Part shown: positions 9,390 to 18,535 of the stretch, in pieces
Layout: every line of letters begins with the position of its first letter
Numbering within the stretch: the first letter of the stretch is position 1
Assembly (NCBI RefSeq): GCF_000301055.1
Contig: NZ_JH932301.1
Coordinates: 661,979 to 725,978, forward strand
Length of the DNA: 64,000 bases
Source: Falseniella ignava CCUG 37419
Lineage (GTDB): Bacteria; Bacillota; Bacilli; Lactobacillales; Aerococcaceae
Direction: 5' to 3'
Notes under the pieces: model-generated
What the model saw: the letters and a program-made list of their open reading frames with translations, nothing else
What the model was told of the DNA's origin: nothing
Databases searched by the model: none
Made by a program: the position numbers and the translations under genes

Positions 9390-10317
9390 TCTATCGGATT
9401 ATTTGAAAGTGGAACGGAACCCACAGCAAGAAGCAAAATTCAAGCAACGGATGCAAAAAATTTATCAAGATGAAGACATTAAAGCATTTCTTTCAAAACA
9501 CCAATCAGAGATAACGGAAGACATGATTCAAAAGTCACTATCAAAATTAGATGAATTTCTGAAAGAAAAAGAATTGCATCAAGCAGGCTTACCTGGCGCT
9601 AATCCAGGATTTATTCCAAAATTATTCTTAAATGAAGGCTACATTGATGTGAATTACGAACCGAGTGCGGCTTATCTACATGCGCAAAAAGCGGCACGTC
9701 AACAACATAATCTTAAAAATTTAATGGTGCCTCAAGCTGCTCGTCACGCCCGTCTATCTGATATTTATCACCATACGGCAGTGCGGCAACAAGTTTTATC
9801 TGAATTGGTGCATTTTTTAGAACAAGTTCAGTCGCAAGGCATTCAAGATATTCGCGGTTTTTATTTAACAGGTACTTTTGGTGTCGGGAAAACTTATATG
9901 TTGTCCGCATTAGCCAATGAAATGATGGCAATGGATTATCAGGTTTTTATCGTTCATTTTCCAACATTTGTGAATGATTTAAAAGGGTCGTTTGCAGATA
10001 ATACGATGACCCAACAAATTGATCAACTTAAGCAAGTGGATGTACTTATTATCGATGATATTGGTGCGCAGTTTAATTCTGCTTGGTCACGTGATGATAT
10101 TTTAATGCCGATTTTAGAGTATCGGATGCGCGAAGGAAAACCTACTTGCTTTACTTCAAACTTTACAATGAAAGAGTTGGAGGAGCATCTAGCACATTCA
10201 AAAGACGGTCATGAACCGGTTAAAGCTCGTCGCATTTTAGAACGAATCAATTATTTAGCAAAAGAAATGATTCTAAGTGGTGAGAATTTAAGGGCAAAAG
10301 AAAGAGAAAGAGGTTAA
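9382..10317 (+). CDS. dnaI: Primosomal protein DnaI (helicase loader)
   Basis: An AAA+ ATPase that loads the replicative helicase. The ATG at this position has ggagg six bases upstream; an in-frame ATG two codons earlier abuts the same ggagg and is less likely. The 311-residue product has an N-terminal helicase-binding region (about 1-130), Walker A GTFGVGKTYML (about 168-178), Walker B VLIIDDIG (about 221-228) and the DnaC/IstB-type C-terminus. The overlap with dnaB implies co-translation. Confidence 0.95.
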   Translation: MHSLSDYLKVERNPQQEAKFKQRMQKIYQDEDIKAFLSKHQSEITEDMIQKSLSKLDEFLKEKELHQAGLPGANPGFIPKLFLNEGYIDVNYEPSAAYLHAQKAARQQHNLKNLMVPQAARHARLSDIYHHTAVRQQVLSELVHFLEQVQSQGIQDIRGFYLTGTFGVGKTYMLSALANEMMAMDYQVFIVHFPTFVNDLKGSFADNTMTQQIDQLKQVDVLIIDDIGAQFNSAWSRDDILMPILEYRMREGKPTCFTSNFTMKELEEHLAHSKDGHEPVKARRILERINYLAKEMILSGENLRAKERERG

Positions 10318-10320
10318 AAA

Positions 10321-10518
10321 ATGAATCCAAATAATTCAAACGAATATGAAAAACGACGTCGGTTACTAATGGTTTACTTGGTGATTTCATTAATTGTACA
10401 AATTATTATTTTAGGGTGCTATTATTTCCTAGAAAAGCAAGTTCTATTAACATTTCCGATGTTGCTAGGAATCTTTATTACAATTGCGACTTTCCCAGTT
10501 ATAAAAAGTTTAAAATAA
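10321..10518 (+). CDS. Small two-helix membrane protein, unknown
   Basis: I do not recognise this gene. It encodes 65 residues: a charged head with EKRRR (about 9-13), then two hydrophobic segments (about 16-36 and 42-60), and a KSLK tail. The positive-inside pattern suggests both ends are cytosolic. It starts 3 bp after dnaI with agaaagagg as ribosome-binding site, so it is probably expressed at the end of the dnaB-dnaI transcript. Composition is ordinary for the region. No function can be read from sequence. Confidence 0.6.
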   Translation: MNPNNSNEYEKRRRLLMVYLVISLIVQIIILGCYYFLEKQVLLTFPMLLGIFITIATFPVIKSLK

Positions 10519-10536
10519 TTGGATTGTAAATTTAAT

Positions 10537-10565
10537 TTTACTTTATTAGCTGTTTTTGTTATAAT
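10537..10565 (+). promoter_or_regulatory. Promoter of the TPP-controlled thiT unit
   Basis: TTTACT and TATAAT lie 17 bp apart. A transcript starting about 7 bp downstream would include the whole thi-box. Confidence 0.65.
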
Positions 10566-10591
10566 CATTACTATAATATAGATATCAGCAT

Positions 10592-10702
10592 AAACAAGGG
10601 GTGCCATATTGGCTGAGATTATACCCTTTATTGGATCAAGGTAATACTTGCGTCAAGATGTTTAACTCCTTTTTTGTGTTGGCCAAGAAAAGGAGTTTTT
10701 TT
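10592..10702 (+). ncRNA. TPP riboswitch (thi-box) with terminator
   Basis: The conserved thi-box blocks are present: GGGGTGCC, GGCTGAGA, ACCC, and a GATCAAGGTAATACTTGCG segment. AAACA and TGTTT can close the P1 stem at either end (10592-10596 and 10659-10663). Directly after P1 is a terminator hairpin, AACTCCTTTT / AAAAGGAGTT (10664-10697), with seven T. Known mechanism: thiamine pyrophosphate stabilises the aptamer and lets the terminator form. The 3' arm of the terminator contains the aaaggag ribosome-binding site of thiT, so the same hairpin can also hide translation initiation. Confidence 0.92.
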
Positions 10703-11281
10703 ATGTCAAAAATTAAGACACAAACGTTGATTGAGATTACTATCTGTGCGGCTTTAGCACTACTTATTGATTTGTTGATTCCTTCGCCATCATGGAGTTT
10801 TAAGGTATCTGTTAAAATGATTCCGATTATTATTCTTGCCTTACGTCGTGGTACATTAGCAGGATGCTTGGGTGGATTTTTATGGGGATTACTCCAATAC
10901 ATTACAGGTAATGCGTATGTATTAACAATAGTACAATTTGTGATTGAATATTTTGTCGCTTTTTCAGTCATTGGTTTCGCTGGTTTCTTTGCACCTTATA
11001 TGCAAAGAATATTACAAGAAGAGCCAACAAATCGTATGAAACAATGGGTGACAGCTTCCATGGCGACAATTGTAGGATCATTAGCTCGCTATATCGTCCA
11101 CTTTATTGCGGGGGTATGGTTCTGGGGATCTTATGCGCCTGAAGGACAAAGTCCATTTGTATACTCATTCCTAGTCAATGGAGGAGCGTTTCTATCTGAA
11201 ACACTATGCTGTATTATTGTATTAATTTTCTTAACACGTTCATTCCAACCTCTCTTACGCGTAAAAACATCAGGTTATTAA
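10703..11281 (+). CDS. thiT: Thiamine ECF transporter S component ThiT
   Basis: The membrane substrate-capture subunit of an energy-coupling-factor transporter; it uses shared EcfA/A'/T modules encoded elsewhere. The ATG chosen follows the terminator's aaaggag; the frame is open further upstream but that stretch is the riboswitch. The 192-residue protein has about six hydrophobic segments and the YuaJ/ThiT pattern, including WSFKVSVKMIPIIILALRRG and GFLWGLLQYITG. The TPP riboswitch immediately upstream independently supports thiamine as substrate. Confidence 0.93.
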   Translation: MSKIKTQTLIEITICAALALLIDLLIPSPSWSFKVSVKMIPIIILALRRGTLAGCLGGFLWGLLQYITGNAYVLTIVQFVIEYFVAFSVIGFAGFFAPYMQRILQEEPTNRMKQWVTASMATIVGSLARYIVHFIAGVWFWGSYAPEGQSPFVYSFLVNGGAFLSETLCCIIVLIFLTRSFQPLLRVKTSGY

Positions 11282-11309
11282 TTGATTTTTATAACGCTTT
11301 TGCAAACTC

Positions 11310-11338
11310 TTGCATCTTTAATCGTTTAATGGTATAAA
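11310..11338 (+). promoter_or_regulatory. Promoter of the thrS T-box leader
   Basis: TTGCAT and TATAAA lie 17 bp apart, placing transcription start just before the T-box stem I. Confidence 0.6.
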
Positions 11339-11357
11339 TAAGGTATTATAAGTTATC

Positions 11358-11610
11358 TAATAATGAAGACAGCGTTACTTATTTGAGTTGTTTATAGAGA
11401 GAGATGGGTTGGTGTAACATCTTCGCTCACTAAGTAAAGACCCCTTCATTAGAATCTTGATGAACCACTATGCGAATTGCATAGAAGAGTAGTTAAGATC
11501 GTGATCACGCGTTAAGTGACTGAGGATAATCGTCAGATTATTAAAGTTTGGGTGGAACCACGTTATTAACGTCCCATTGATTGTTATGGCAATCAATGGG
11601 ATTTTTTATT
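11358..11610 (+). ncRNA. T-box leader, threonine-specific
   Basis: A T-box riboswitch that senses uncharged tRNA-Thr. Stem I is closed by TAATGAAG / CTTCATTA. The specifier bulge on its 3' side reads AAAGACCCC, placing a threonine codon ACC at 11440-11442. The hallmark T-box sequence GGGTGGAACCACG follows at 11550-11562. It ends in a terminator, CCCATTGATTG / CAATCAATGGG with a T-run (11573-11608). Known mechanism: uncharged tRNA bridges specifier and T-box and favours the antiterminator. The specifier assignment comes from hand folding. Confidence 0.93.
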
Positions 11611-11627
11611 TTTAAAAAGGAGGAATT

Positions 11628-13577
11628 ATGATGTCTCAAATAACACTAACATTTCCGGATGGAAATCAACGCACTTACGAACAAGGAATTACGGTAGAAG
11701 ATGTGGCAGGATCGATTGCTAAATCGCTTCAAAAAGCGACGTTAGCAGCGAAGTTAGATGACGAATGGGTAGATTACCGTGAGCCGATCTTACGTGATGG
11801 TACGATTCGTTTGATTACTGAGAAAGATCCTGAAGCTTTGGAGTTACTTCGTCACTCCGGAGCGCATTTGCTAGCGCAAGCTTTGACTCGCTTGTATCCA
11901 GGAATTCATTTTGGAGTAGGACCATTTATTGATTCTGGATTTTACTACGATACCGATAGCCCGACGACGATTACTGAAGAAGATTTACCGCGAATCGAAG
12001 CTGAGATGAAAAAAATTGTTAAAGAAAATTATCAGATTGAAGGTCGTGAAGTATCGCGTGAAGAAGCGCTAGAAATTTTTGCTGAGGATCCATATAAGCA
12101 AGAGTTAGTTCGTGATTTACCTGAGGACGAAGTCATTACTGTTTACCAACAAGGAGAGTTCATTGACTTATGTCGTGGTGGCCATGTTCCATCTACTGGG
12201 AAAATAAAAGTCTTTAAATTATTATCACTGGCCGGAGCATATTGGCGAGGAAATTCAGACAATAAAATGATGCAACGCGTCTATGGGACAGCGTTCTTCT
12301 CCCAAGAGGAATTAGACGAATTTCTAAGATTAAGAGAAGAGGCTAAAGAGCGCGATCATCGTCGTTTAGGTAAAGAACTGGGAATCTTTATGATTAGCCA
12401 AGAAGCTGGCCAAGGGATTCCATTTTGGTTACCGAATGGCGCAACAGTTCGCCGAGTGATTGAACGCTATATTGTTGATAAAGAGACAGAGCTAGGGTAT
12501 GACCATGTCTATACGCCAATTATGGCAAATGTTGATTTATACAAAACATCAGGGCACTGGGATCATTATCACGAAGATATGTATCCACCGATGGATTTAG
12601 GTGACGGCGAGATGTTAGTCTTACGTCCAATGAACTGCCCGCATCATATGTTGATTTATAAAGATGATATCCATTCCTATCGTGAATTGCCACTTCGAAT
12701 TGCTGAGCTGGGTATGATGCACCGTTATGAAAAATCAGGTTCATTATCTGGTTTACAGCGTGTGCGTGAAATGACCTTAAACGATGCGCATATCTTTGTT
12801 AGACCGGATCAAATTAAAGAAGAATTTATTCGAGTATTACGTTTAATCCAAGAGGTTTATGAAGATTTCAACATTACCGATTATCGTTATCGCTTAAGTT
12901 ACCGCGATCCACATGACACGAAAAAATACTTTGACGATGATGAAATGTGGGAAAAAGCACAAACGATGTTAAAAGAAGCAATGGATGAGCTTGACTTAGA
13001 TTACTTCGAAGCAGAAGGGGAAGCGGCTTTCTATGGACCTAAATTAGATGTTCAAGTGAAGACGGCGATTGGAATGGAAGAAACTCTTTCAACTGTTCAA
13101 TTAGACTTCCTCTTACCAGAGCGGTTTGACCTAACCTATGTAGGAGAAGATGGGCAAAATACGCATCGTCCAGTCGTTATCCACCGAGGCGTTGTGTCAA
13201 CAATGGAACGATTTGTGGCATACTTAATTGAAGAATACAAAGGGGCGTTCCCTACATGGTTAGCTCCTACTCAAGTGAAGTTAATTCCAGTCAACGTAGA
13301 AGCGCATGGTAATCGAATTGAAGAAATCTATCATGATTTACGCAGTAAAGGATTTAGAGTTGAGATGGATTTACGTAATGAGAAACTGGGCTATAAGATC
13401 CGCGAAGCCCAAACATCTAAGATTCCATATCAACTAGTAATTGGAGATCAGGAAGTAGAGGACGGTACCGTAAATGTTCGCCAATATTCATCGAAAGACC
13501 AATTGAGTATGTCTTATGAAGAATTTATTCAATACTTAAGTGATGATGTTACTTCGAAGAGTCGAATTAATCAATAA
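11628..13577 (+). CDS. thrS: Threonyl-tRNA synthetase
   Basis: Charges tRNA-Thr. The 649-residue class II synthetase has the N-terminal TGS domain (about 1-62), the second editing domain with [11 protein letters not shown] (about 76-86) and the catalytic core with [12 protein letters not shown] (motif 2 region; zinc-binding Cys and His), followed by [17 protein letters not shown] (motif 3) and a C-terminal anticodon-binding domain. Two adjacent ATGs are possible starts after aaaggagg; the first is given. It is controlled by the T-box upstream and ends at a strong terminator shared with grdB. Confidence 0.97.
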   Translation: MMSQITLTFPDGNQRTYEQGITVEDVAGSIAKSLQKATLAAKLDDEWVDYREPILRDGTIRLITEKDPEALELLRHSGAHLLAQALTRLYPGIHFGVGPFIDSGFYYDTDSPTTITEEDLPRIEAEMKKIVKENYQIEGREVSREEALEIFAEDPYKQELVRDLPEDEVITVYQQGEFIDLCRGGHVPSTGKIKVFKLLSLAGAYWRGNSDNKMMQRVYGTAFFSQEELDEFLRLREEAKERDHRRLGKELGIFMISQEAGQGIPFWLPNGATVRRVIERYIVDKETELGYDHVYTPIMANVDLYKTSGHWDHYHEDMYPPMDLGDGEMLVLRPMNCPHHMLIYKDDIHSYRELPLRIAELGMMHRYEKSGSLSGLQRVREMTLNDAHIFVRPDQIKEEFIRVLRLIQEVYEDFNITDYRYRLSYRDPHDTKKYFDDDEMWEKAQTMLKEAMDELDLDYFEAEGEAAFYGPKLDVQVKTAIGMEETLSTVQLDFLLPERFDLTYVGEDGQNTHRPVVIHRGVVSTMERFVAYLIEEYKGAFPTWLAPTQVKLIPVNVEAHGNRIEEIYHDLRSKGFRVEMDLRNEKLGYKIREAQTSKIPYQLVIGDQEVEDGTVNVRQYSSKDQLSMSYEEFIQYLSDDVTSKSRINQ

Positions 13578-13598
13578 TTAAATAAATCAAAATAAAGA

Positions 13599-13634
13599 AC
13601 CGCTGGTCACAAAACTTGTGACCAGCGGTATTTT
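13599..13634. terminator. Bidirectional terminator between thrS and grdB
   Basis: A 14-bp perfect stem, ACCGCTGGTCACAA / TTGTGACCAGCGGT, with a 3-base loop. T-rich sequence follows on the plus strand, and the minus strand reads GGTTCTTTATTTTG, so it can end both convergent units. Confidence 0.85.
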
Positions 13635-13651
13635 GTTTGATTAAATTATAA

Positions 13652-14944
13652 TTAATCGAATACAGTTTGACCTGAAACAGGAGTTGTTAAAGCGTTAAGT
13701 GCTTTGTCAACTAATCTCTCACGTAGTTTGTATTCTTCCTCTTTATCCAATGCTGGATTTCCAAGTGGGTGAGGAATAGCAATTGTAGGAACGATACGGT
13801 TCGCTCCAACTGTTTGAGAGATTGGAACAACAGTACACATGTGAACCACAGGAATACCAGTTGCTTCGATACCTTTTACCATCGTTGCTCCGCAACGTGT
13901 ACAGGTCCCTCAAGTAGAGGTTAAGATAACAGCATCTACGCCATTTTCGTGAAGTTCTTTAGCGATATCTTCAGAGAATGCTTTTGCGTTTGCAACGGCA
14001 GTACCGTTACCAACAGTAGAGTAGAAGTAGTGGAATAATTCACCAATTTCACCGTTTTTCTCTTTGTTGCGTAAAACGTCAACAGGGATAACACGGTTCA
14101 TATCTTCGTTAGCTACAACAGGGTCGAAACCACCGTGAGCTGTTTCCCATTCACCTTCTACTAAGTCATCAACAACCGCAATGTCATAACGACCAAATTT
14201 AGATGCTGATGAAGATTCGATACGGTCTGGGTTACCATGTGGAACAGGTCCACCAGAAGATACAATCGCAATCTTAGCTTTAGTAATATCTTTAATTGCT
14301 GCTGCTGGTTCAACGTTGTCGAATTCAGGCATTGGGAATTCAGTTTCGAATTCTTCGCCTTTCATTTTCTTAATTAACATTTCAACCGCACGTTGTCCAC
14401 CAATCTTATCTGCATGGTAGTTTTTACGGTGACGAACGAAGTAACCGTCCTCTTCAGGATTTGGTTCCTCACCAGCGATTAATTTGTTAACAACTTTAGC
14501 GATAGCTGGAACAGCTTTACGCATTGCTGCTGCAGAGTTACCAGTTCCTACAATGTAAGGAACTTTCTTATACATTTCAACCCCAGGGTTTTCTTCGTAC
14601 ATACCTGTAACTGCAGGAATTTCTAAACGTTCCATCACTGCAGTTGCTACAGCACCTGCTGCAACCCCGTAACGACCCGCGTTAAATGCAGGACCTGCGA
14701 TTACTAAGTCAGGGTTGAATGATTTAATCATTTCGATAACTTCGTCGATTGCTTCTGGATGCTCGTTAAAGTATGAGTCACCACAAGCTACTGTACCAAC
14801 GATTTCAGCGTCTTCTAATACTTTACCAAACGCAAGACCAGGTCCGACAGGGCCATCTTCTTTGAATGGTTTTGTATCAGCTTTTTCTTCTCCACCAATA
14901 CCAGCGTAGAACTGGTTGATGTAATGTACAATACGTTTTGTCAT
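13652..14944 (-). CDS. grdB: Glycine reductase component B gamma subunit GrdB, selenoprotein
   Basis: The substrate-specific selenoprotein B of glycine reductase; its selenocysteine attacks the alpha carbon of the substrate bound to the GrdE pyruvoyl group. The gene must be read through TGA at 13910-13912 (codon 345), giving VDAVILTST-U-GTCTRCGATM; this fits the GrdB family Sec position. Without readthrough it would look like two ORFs, but frame and homology continue to the stop. Total about 430 residues, normal for GrdB. A 6-bp hairpin follows the UGA. It is last in grdX-grdE-grdB, 29 bp after grdE. Glycine rather than betaine or sarcosine specificity is inferred from the presence of grdA/C/D and not proven. 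Confidence 0.95.
13883..13897 (-). promoter_or_regulatory. Likely SECIS hairpin of grdB
   Basis: On the minus strand CGTTGC-GGA-GCAACG forms a perfect 6-bp stem whose first base is 12 nt past the UGA. Bacterial SECIS elements lie immediately downstream of the UGA and bind SelB through the apical loop. Confidence 0.7.
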
Positions 14945-14973
14945 TCTATTACCTCCTTTTATATTCGTTTAGA

Positions 14974-16260
14974 TTACACACCGCGCGCAGATTGAACGTT
15001 GAAGCCTAATTCGTTAGTAGCTCCAGTAATAGCTTGCAATTCAACAACAATTGAGCCGTCTTCTTGTAAGCTTCCGTCGAATCCACCTGCGATTGTATCA
15101 ACGTAATCTAACATTCCAATGACTTTATCCATTGGAGGTAGAGTGATTAATTCGTTTGCGTTACCACCAGTAACTACAGCGTTAGCTGCTGGATCCGCAT
15201 CCGCTAATGATTGAGAAGCTCCGTCACGACCAGCATACTCGTCAGTTACGATAACTGTGTCGATACCTTTAGCTTCAATTTTCTTACAGTTCATGATTAA
15301 GTCAGTATCTGGGTTACCAAAACCTTCTTGAGTTACGATAACACCGTCAAGACCTAGGTATTCAGCTAATTTAGAAGTCCAGTTAGATGAACGTTCTTTG
15401 TCAGCTAAGTATACGTTCTCGTTAGTGATGATAACGCCCATGAAGTTTAAGTCTTTACCATGGTGTTCGTATAAATGCTTGATAACTGGGTTGTTTAAGT
15501 GGTGGTAAGTTGTATTCTTATCACATGCAGACACACAGTTACCTGATACAATTGCGCCGTCCATAACTTCAGTAGGGTAAAGGATTGTTGGAACAATCTT
15601 CTTAGCATCCACACCGTAAACATAAGTGTCGTGTAATAACCCTTGTGTTTGAAGCATGTATACATAACCTACTTTAGGTAAGTCAGGGAATTCTGCCGCT
15701 TGTTCGAAAACAGGTTTTGTTTCAAAAGTATGGATTTCATCTGGTTCAACGTCATGACCTAGTTTACCTAAGTATTCTGCAACCTTGAATCCTGCGAAAC
15801 GAACTGCTTCTTCGTATTGATGTTGTTTTAATCCTTCAACTGGATCAATTACAAGACAGATATTGATATTTTTAGAGAATGGAGTTTTTTCTGCTCCAGG
15901 TCCTTGCATATCAACAATACCTTCTTGGAAACCAACAATCTTACCAACAGTCATAACTTCACAGCCTTTAAGAACGTGAGTACGTCCTTCTCCAACTGTG
16001 TCAACTTTGTTGATTACACCTGGGAAGATTCCAGCTGTAGAATCAACTTTAACGCGTGGCTCGATAACGTCCTTAACTGGCGTAATACGCACGCTGTCAC
16101 CTGGCTTCGCAATCTCAACGCGACACTCAGCTAAGTGCTCGTCTTCAAGAACAATATCAATGATTTCTTGCGTGTTAATGTAAAGAACGTTTTTTTCTAC
16201 TTTAGATTCTTCACCTAACACGACATCGTTGATTAGGATGTTACCTAATTCTAACTTCAT
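14974..16260 (-). CDS. grdE: Glycine reductase component B alpha/beta proprotein GrdE
   Basis: The proprotein of the pyruvoyl-containing subunits of component B. The 428-residue sequence contains the self-cleavage site SGN-CVSAC, with Asn241-Cys242. In studied GrdE proteins, cleavage before this Cys yields a 47-kDa-type precursor split into two chains, with a pyruvoyl group formed from the Cys; here that is inferred from the motif. The pyruvoyl group holds the amine substrate as a Schiff base for attack by GrdB. It starts 45 bp after grdX and precedes grdB. Length and motif agree fully with the family. Confidence 0.95.
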   Translation of the reverse strand: MKLELGNILINDVVLGEESKVEKNVLYINTQEIIDIVLEDEHLAECRVEIAKPGDSVRITPVKDVIEPRVKVDSTAGIFPGVINKVDTVGEGRTHVLKGCEVMTVGKIVGFQEGIVDMQGPGAEKTPFSKNINICLVIDPVEGLKQHQYEEAVRFAGFKVAEYLGKLGHDVEPDEIHTFETKPVFEQAAEFPDLPKVGYVYMLQTQGLLHDTYVYGVDAKKIVPTILYPTEVMDGAIVSGNCVSACDKNTTYHHLNNPVIKHLYEHHGKDLNFMGVIITNENVYLADKERSSNWTSKLAEYLGLDGVIVTQEGFGNPDTDLIMNCKKIEAKGIDTVIVTDEYAGRDGASQSLADADPAANAVVTGGNANELITLPPMDKVIGMLDYVDTIAGGFDGSLQEDGSIVVELQAITGATNELGFNVQSARGV

Positions 16261-16305
16261 TCTATCACCTCAACTATATATTTCTCTTTAACCCGAGATA
16301 AGGTT

Positions 16306-16698
16306 TTACAAGTACCGAGGGGGGACTTGTATTTGACTTATAGCGCCTTGAATAATATGGAAGTCTACAACTGCAAAGTCCTCTAAGATTCGCTCATTCC
16401 AATCCGGAGTTTTACGCATTTCCTGGAAATGATCATAAACATCTATTGCCTTTTCCACAATGACTAAGCTCTCCATATCAACGGAGTGGCTTTTCTGGGG
16501 TGCCACGATGATTGACTTATAGACGGTCTCATTCGGTTTAATGCTGCCACTCAACGGGTGGGTAAGCAGTGCGTAAGAATTTTCGACGATATCACGGTGC
16601 GCCTTTAACAACACATCGCGATAAGATCCTTCAATAAAATCAATCGGGATATTATCGATTTCTTTCGCTACTAGGGGATTGTTCGTTATAATCTTCAT
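16306..16698 (-). CDS. grdX: GrdX family protein
   Basis: A small protein found at the head of grd operons; its function is unknown. The ATG chosen has ttaaggagtatt before it and gives the typical MKIITNNPLV start; a longer open frame upstream lacks a ribosome-binding site. The 130-residue product is soluble. Its visible features are ERLNAY-like family wording in relatives, not a catalytic motif, so no activity is assigned. It heads grdX-grdE-grdB and is preceded by a long leader with alternative hairpins and a strong promoter. Confidence 0.88.
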   Translation of the reverse strand: MKIITNNPLVAKEIDNIPIDFIEGSYRDVLLKAHRDIVENSYALLTHPLSGSIKPNETVYKSIIVAPQKSHSVDMESLVIVEKAIDVYDHFQEMRKTPDWNERILEDFAVVDFHIIQGAISQIQVPPRYL

Positions 16699-16759
16699 AA
16701 TACTCCTTAAATAACCAATAATTTTCAAACAACTTGTCAACTAAGTAAACAAACTTGTT

Positions 16760-16820
16760 TTACATCACCGGTCAACGCGCCCGATGATGGATACTCGCTT
16801 GGATCATCATCTGTCCTATC
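16760..16820 (-). promoter_or_regulatory. grdX leader with mutually exclusive hairpins
   Basis: On the minus strand three segments occur in order: GATGATG (16805-16811), CATCATCGG (16781-16789) and CCGGTGATG (16763-16771). The middle can pair with the first (7 bp) or with the third (9 bp with one G-U), not both. The leader from the promoter to grdX is about 185 nt. I see no glycine-riboswitch consensus in it and no T-run terminator, so translational control or mere chance both remain possible. Confidence 0.45.
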
Positions 16821-16891
16821 TCCTTATCATATGATTTAGTAAAGATTTGTATAAATAAGTGCATAACGAATAAGCGCACTTTCTTACTTAG

Positions 16892-16920
16892 ATTGTACCA
16901 CACAGAAATAGAAAGTGCAA
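16892..16920 (-). promoter_or_regulatory. Promoter of grdX-grdE-grdB
   Basis: On the minus strand TTGCAC, a 17-bp spacer and TACAAT form a good sigma-A promoter. The rest of the 16741-17133 gap holds the selD upstream region and no further gene. Confidence 0.75.
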
Positions 16921-17133
16921 TCTTTCACTTAGCTTCGGTTTCATATATTATCTTTACATTTTGATTAAAATTCATCTTATATTATATAAGAAATTGATGG
17001 CATCTTGAAAATCATTTTGATGAGTGTATTTAATGTTGGATTTTATAAGCAAAACCATTAATTTTTTTAGAGTTTTATGATAACATAGTTTGTGAAATAG
17101 ATAATATAAAGATGTATCCATAGGAGGAATATT

Positions 17134-18165
17134 ATGTCAGAATATAAAGAGCTTGTTGCTTGTGGTGGATGAAGTGCCAAATTAGGACCTGATAGTTTAT
17201 CAGGATTATTAGATCGCTTACCACGACAAGTGGACGAAAGGTTGATTGTTGGTTTTGACTCAGCGGATGATGCAGCTGTATTTAAAGTTTCAGATGATAT
17301 TGCCTTGATTCAAACATTGGACTTTTTCCCAACGATGGTTCCAGATCCTTATATTTTTGGGAAAGTTGCTGCAGCGAATGCTTTAAGTGACGTATACGCG
17401 ATGGGCGGCACTCCAATTACTGCGATGAATATCGTTGCTTTCCCTCAAGATGGGGATATGGAGATGCTCGCTGAAATTATGCGAGGTGGTGCGGAAGTTG
17501 TTGCGGATGCTAAATGTGTATTAGCAGGAGGTCATTCGATTAGTGATGCGACACCAAAATATGGATTATCTGTTACTGGTTTGGTGCATCCCGATAAAGT
17601 GATTATGAATAATTCGACCCAAGCAGGGGATGTTTTAATTACAACAAAACCACTCGGGAGTGGAATTGTAACGGGTGCTTACCGTAATGATAAAGCAAGT
17701 CACGAAGCTTATGAAGAAGCTATCAAATGGATGACTACCTTAAATCGTGATGCAGGGGAGGTAATGTTAGAATACCCTGTCTCAAGTGCAACGGACGTGA
17801 CAGGTTTTGGTCTATTAGGTCATTTGCACGAAATGATGCGTCCAGATATTACTGCGATCATTTACGCTGACCAATTACCATATATTGAAGAAGCATTTAC
17901 TCTCGGTGAACAGGGGATTGTAACAGGAGGCAGCAAACGAAACCGTAAGTTCTTAGCGAATGCGTTACGGTTTGATGATGTCGCAAAACCATACCAAGAA
18001 CTATTGCTTGATCCACAGACATCCGGTGGATTATTAATGAGTGTCCCTAAATCTTATGCAGATGAAGTAACAGCCGCTTTGAAATCTCGCGGTGTTCCTG
18101 CAGCGGTGATTGGGGAAGTCATTGAGCGAAAAGACATTGAGATGATTGTCAAACCATCAAAATAA
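17134..18165 (+). CDS. selD: Selenide, water dikinase SelD, itself a selenoprotein
   Basis: Makes selenophosphate from selenide and ATP, the selenium donor for Sec-tRNA. The ATG follows taggaggaatatt. Codon 13 is TGA (17170-17172), giving VACGG-U-SAKLGPD, exactly where SelD proteins have their catalytic Cys or Sec. Including it the product has 343 residues, the normal length; starting downstream at the GTG-type site would remove the active site. The nucleotide-binding core is seen in DDAAVFKV and TLDFFPTMVPDPYIFGKVAA. It heads selD / DUF3343 / selB / selA. Confidence 0.96.
17188..17204 (+). promoter_or_regulatory. Likely SECIS hairpin of selD
   Basis: CCTGATA-GTT-TATCAGG is a perfect 7-bp stem beginning 16 nt past the UGA with G-U in the apical loop, which matches the known bacterial SECIS layout. 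Confidence 0.8.
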
Positions 18166-18233
18166 TTAAATAAGATGGTTGATCGATCGCAAGATAATGA
18201 TATTAATTATTATGTACAATTAGAGGGGGAAAT

Positions 18234-18518
18234 ATGGATAAACAACCTGATCGTTATTTAATTGCTTTCGATGATACTCATGTCGCCATTCATACTGAAA
18301 AACTTGTACAAGAGGCGGGCTGTAAAGCTCGCCTTGTTGGTACGCCGGAATCTATCTCTGCAAGTTGTGGGTTGGCGTTACTAGTAAAACGTGAAGAGAT
18401 GGCGATAGTGTGGGATTTAGTTCAAGAGCACCAGTTAATTGAAGAAATCGCCCCGTATTGTGTCTATCGAACCGGAGCACATAAAACTTACGAACCTTAT
18501 CAACCTAAAGAAGATTAA
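18234..18518 (+). CDS. DUF3343 protein (putative Se/S carrier)
   Basis: A 94-residue protein with the DUF3343 pattern: YLIAFDDTHVAIHTEKL near the start and the core PESISASCGLALLV with a single conserved-looking Cys. DUF3343 is annotated as a putative selenium/sulfur carrier because it recurs beside selenium genes; biochemical proof is limited. It starts about 70 bp after selD behind agaggggg and lies 17 bp before selB, so it is almost certainly in the sel operon. A second copy is encoded beside yedE in this window. Confidence 0.85.
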   Translation: MDKQPDRYLIAFDDTHVAIHTEKLVQEAGCKARLVGTPESISASCGLALLVKREEMAIVWDLVQEHQLIEEIAPYCVYRTGAHKTYEPYQPKED

Positions 18519-18535
18519 TCCAAAGGAGGGAATGC

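Noticed and set aside
10636-10971. Minus-strand open frame across the TPP riboswitch and thiT
   Set aside because: It is antisense to the riboswitch and thiT and has no start signals.
13652-14944. grdB as two separate genes
   Set aside because: The UGA is at the known GrdB selenocysteine position and the frame continues with conserved sequence.
16741-17133. Glycine riboswitch upstream of grdX
   Set aside because: The conserved glycine-aptamer blocks (such as GGAGAG and CCGAAGG) are not found on either strand.
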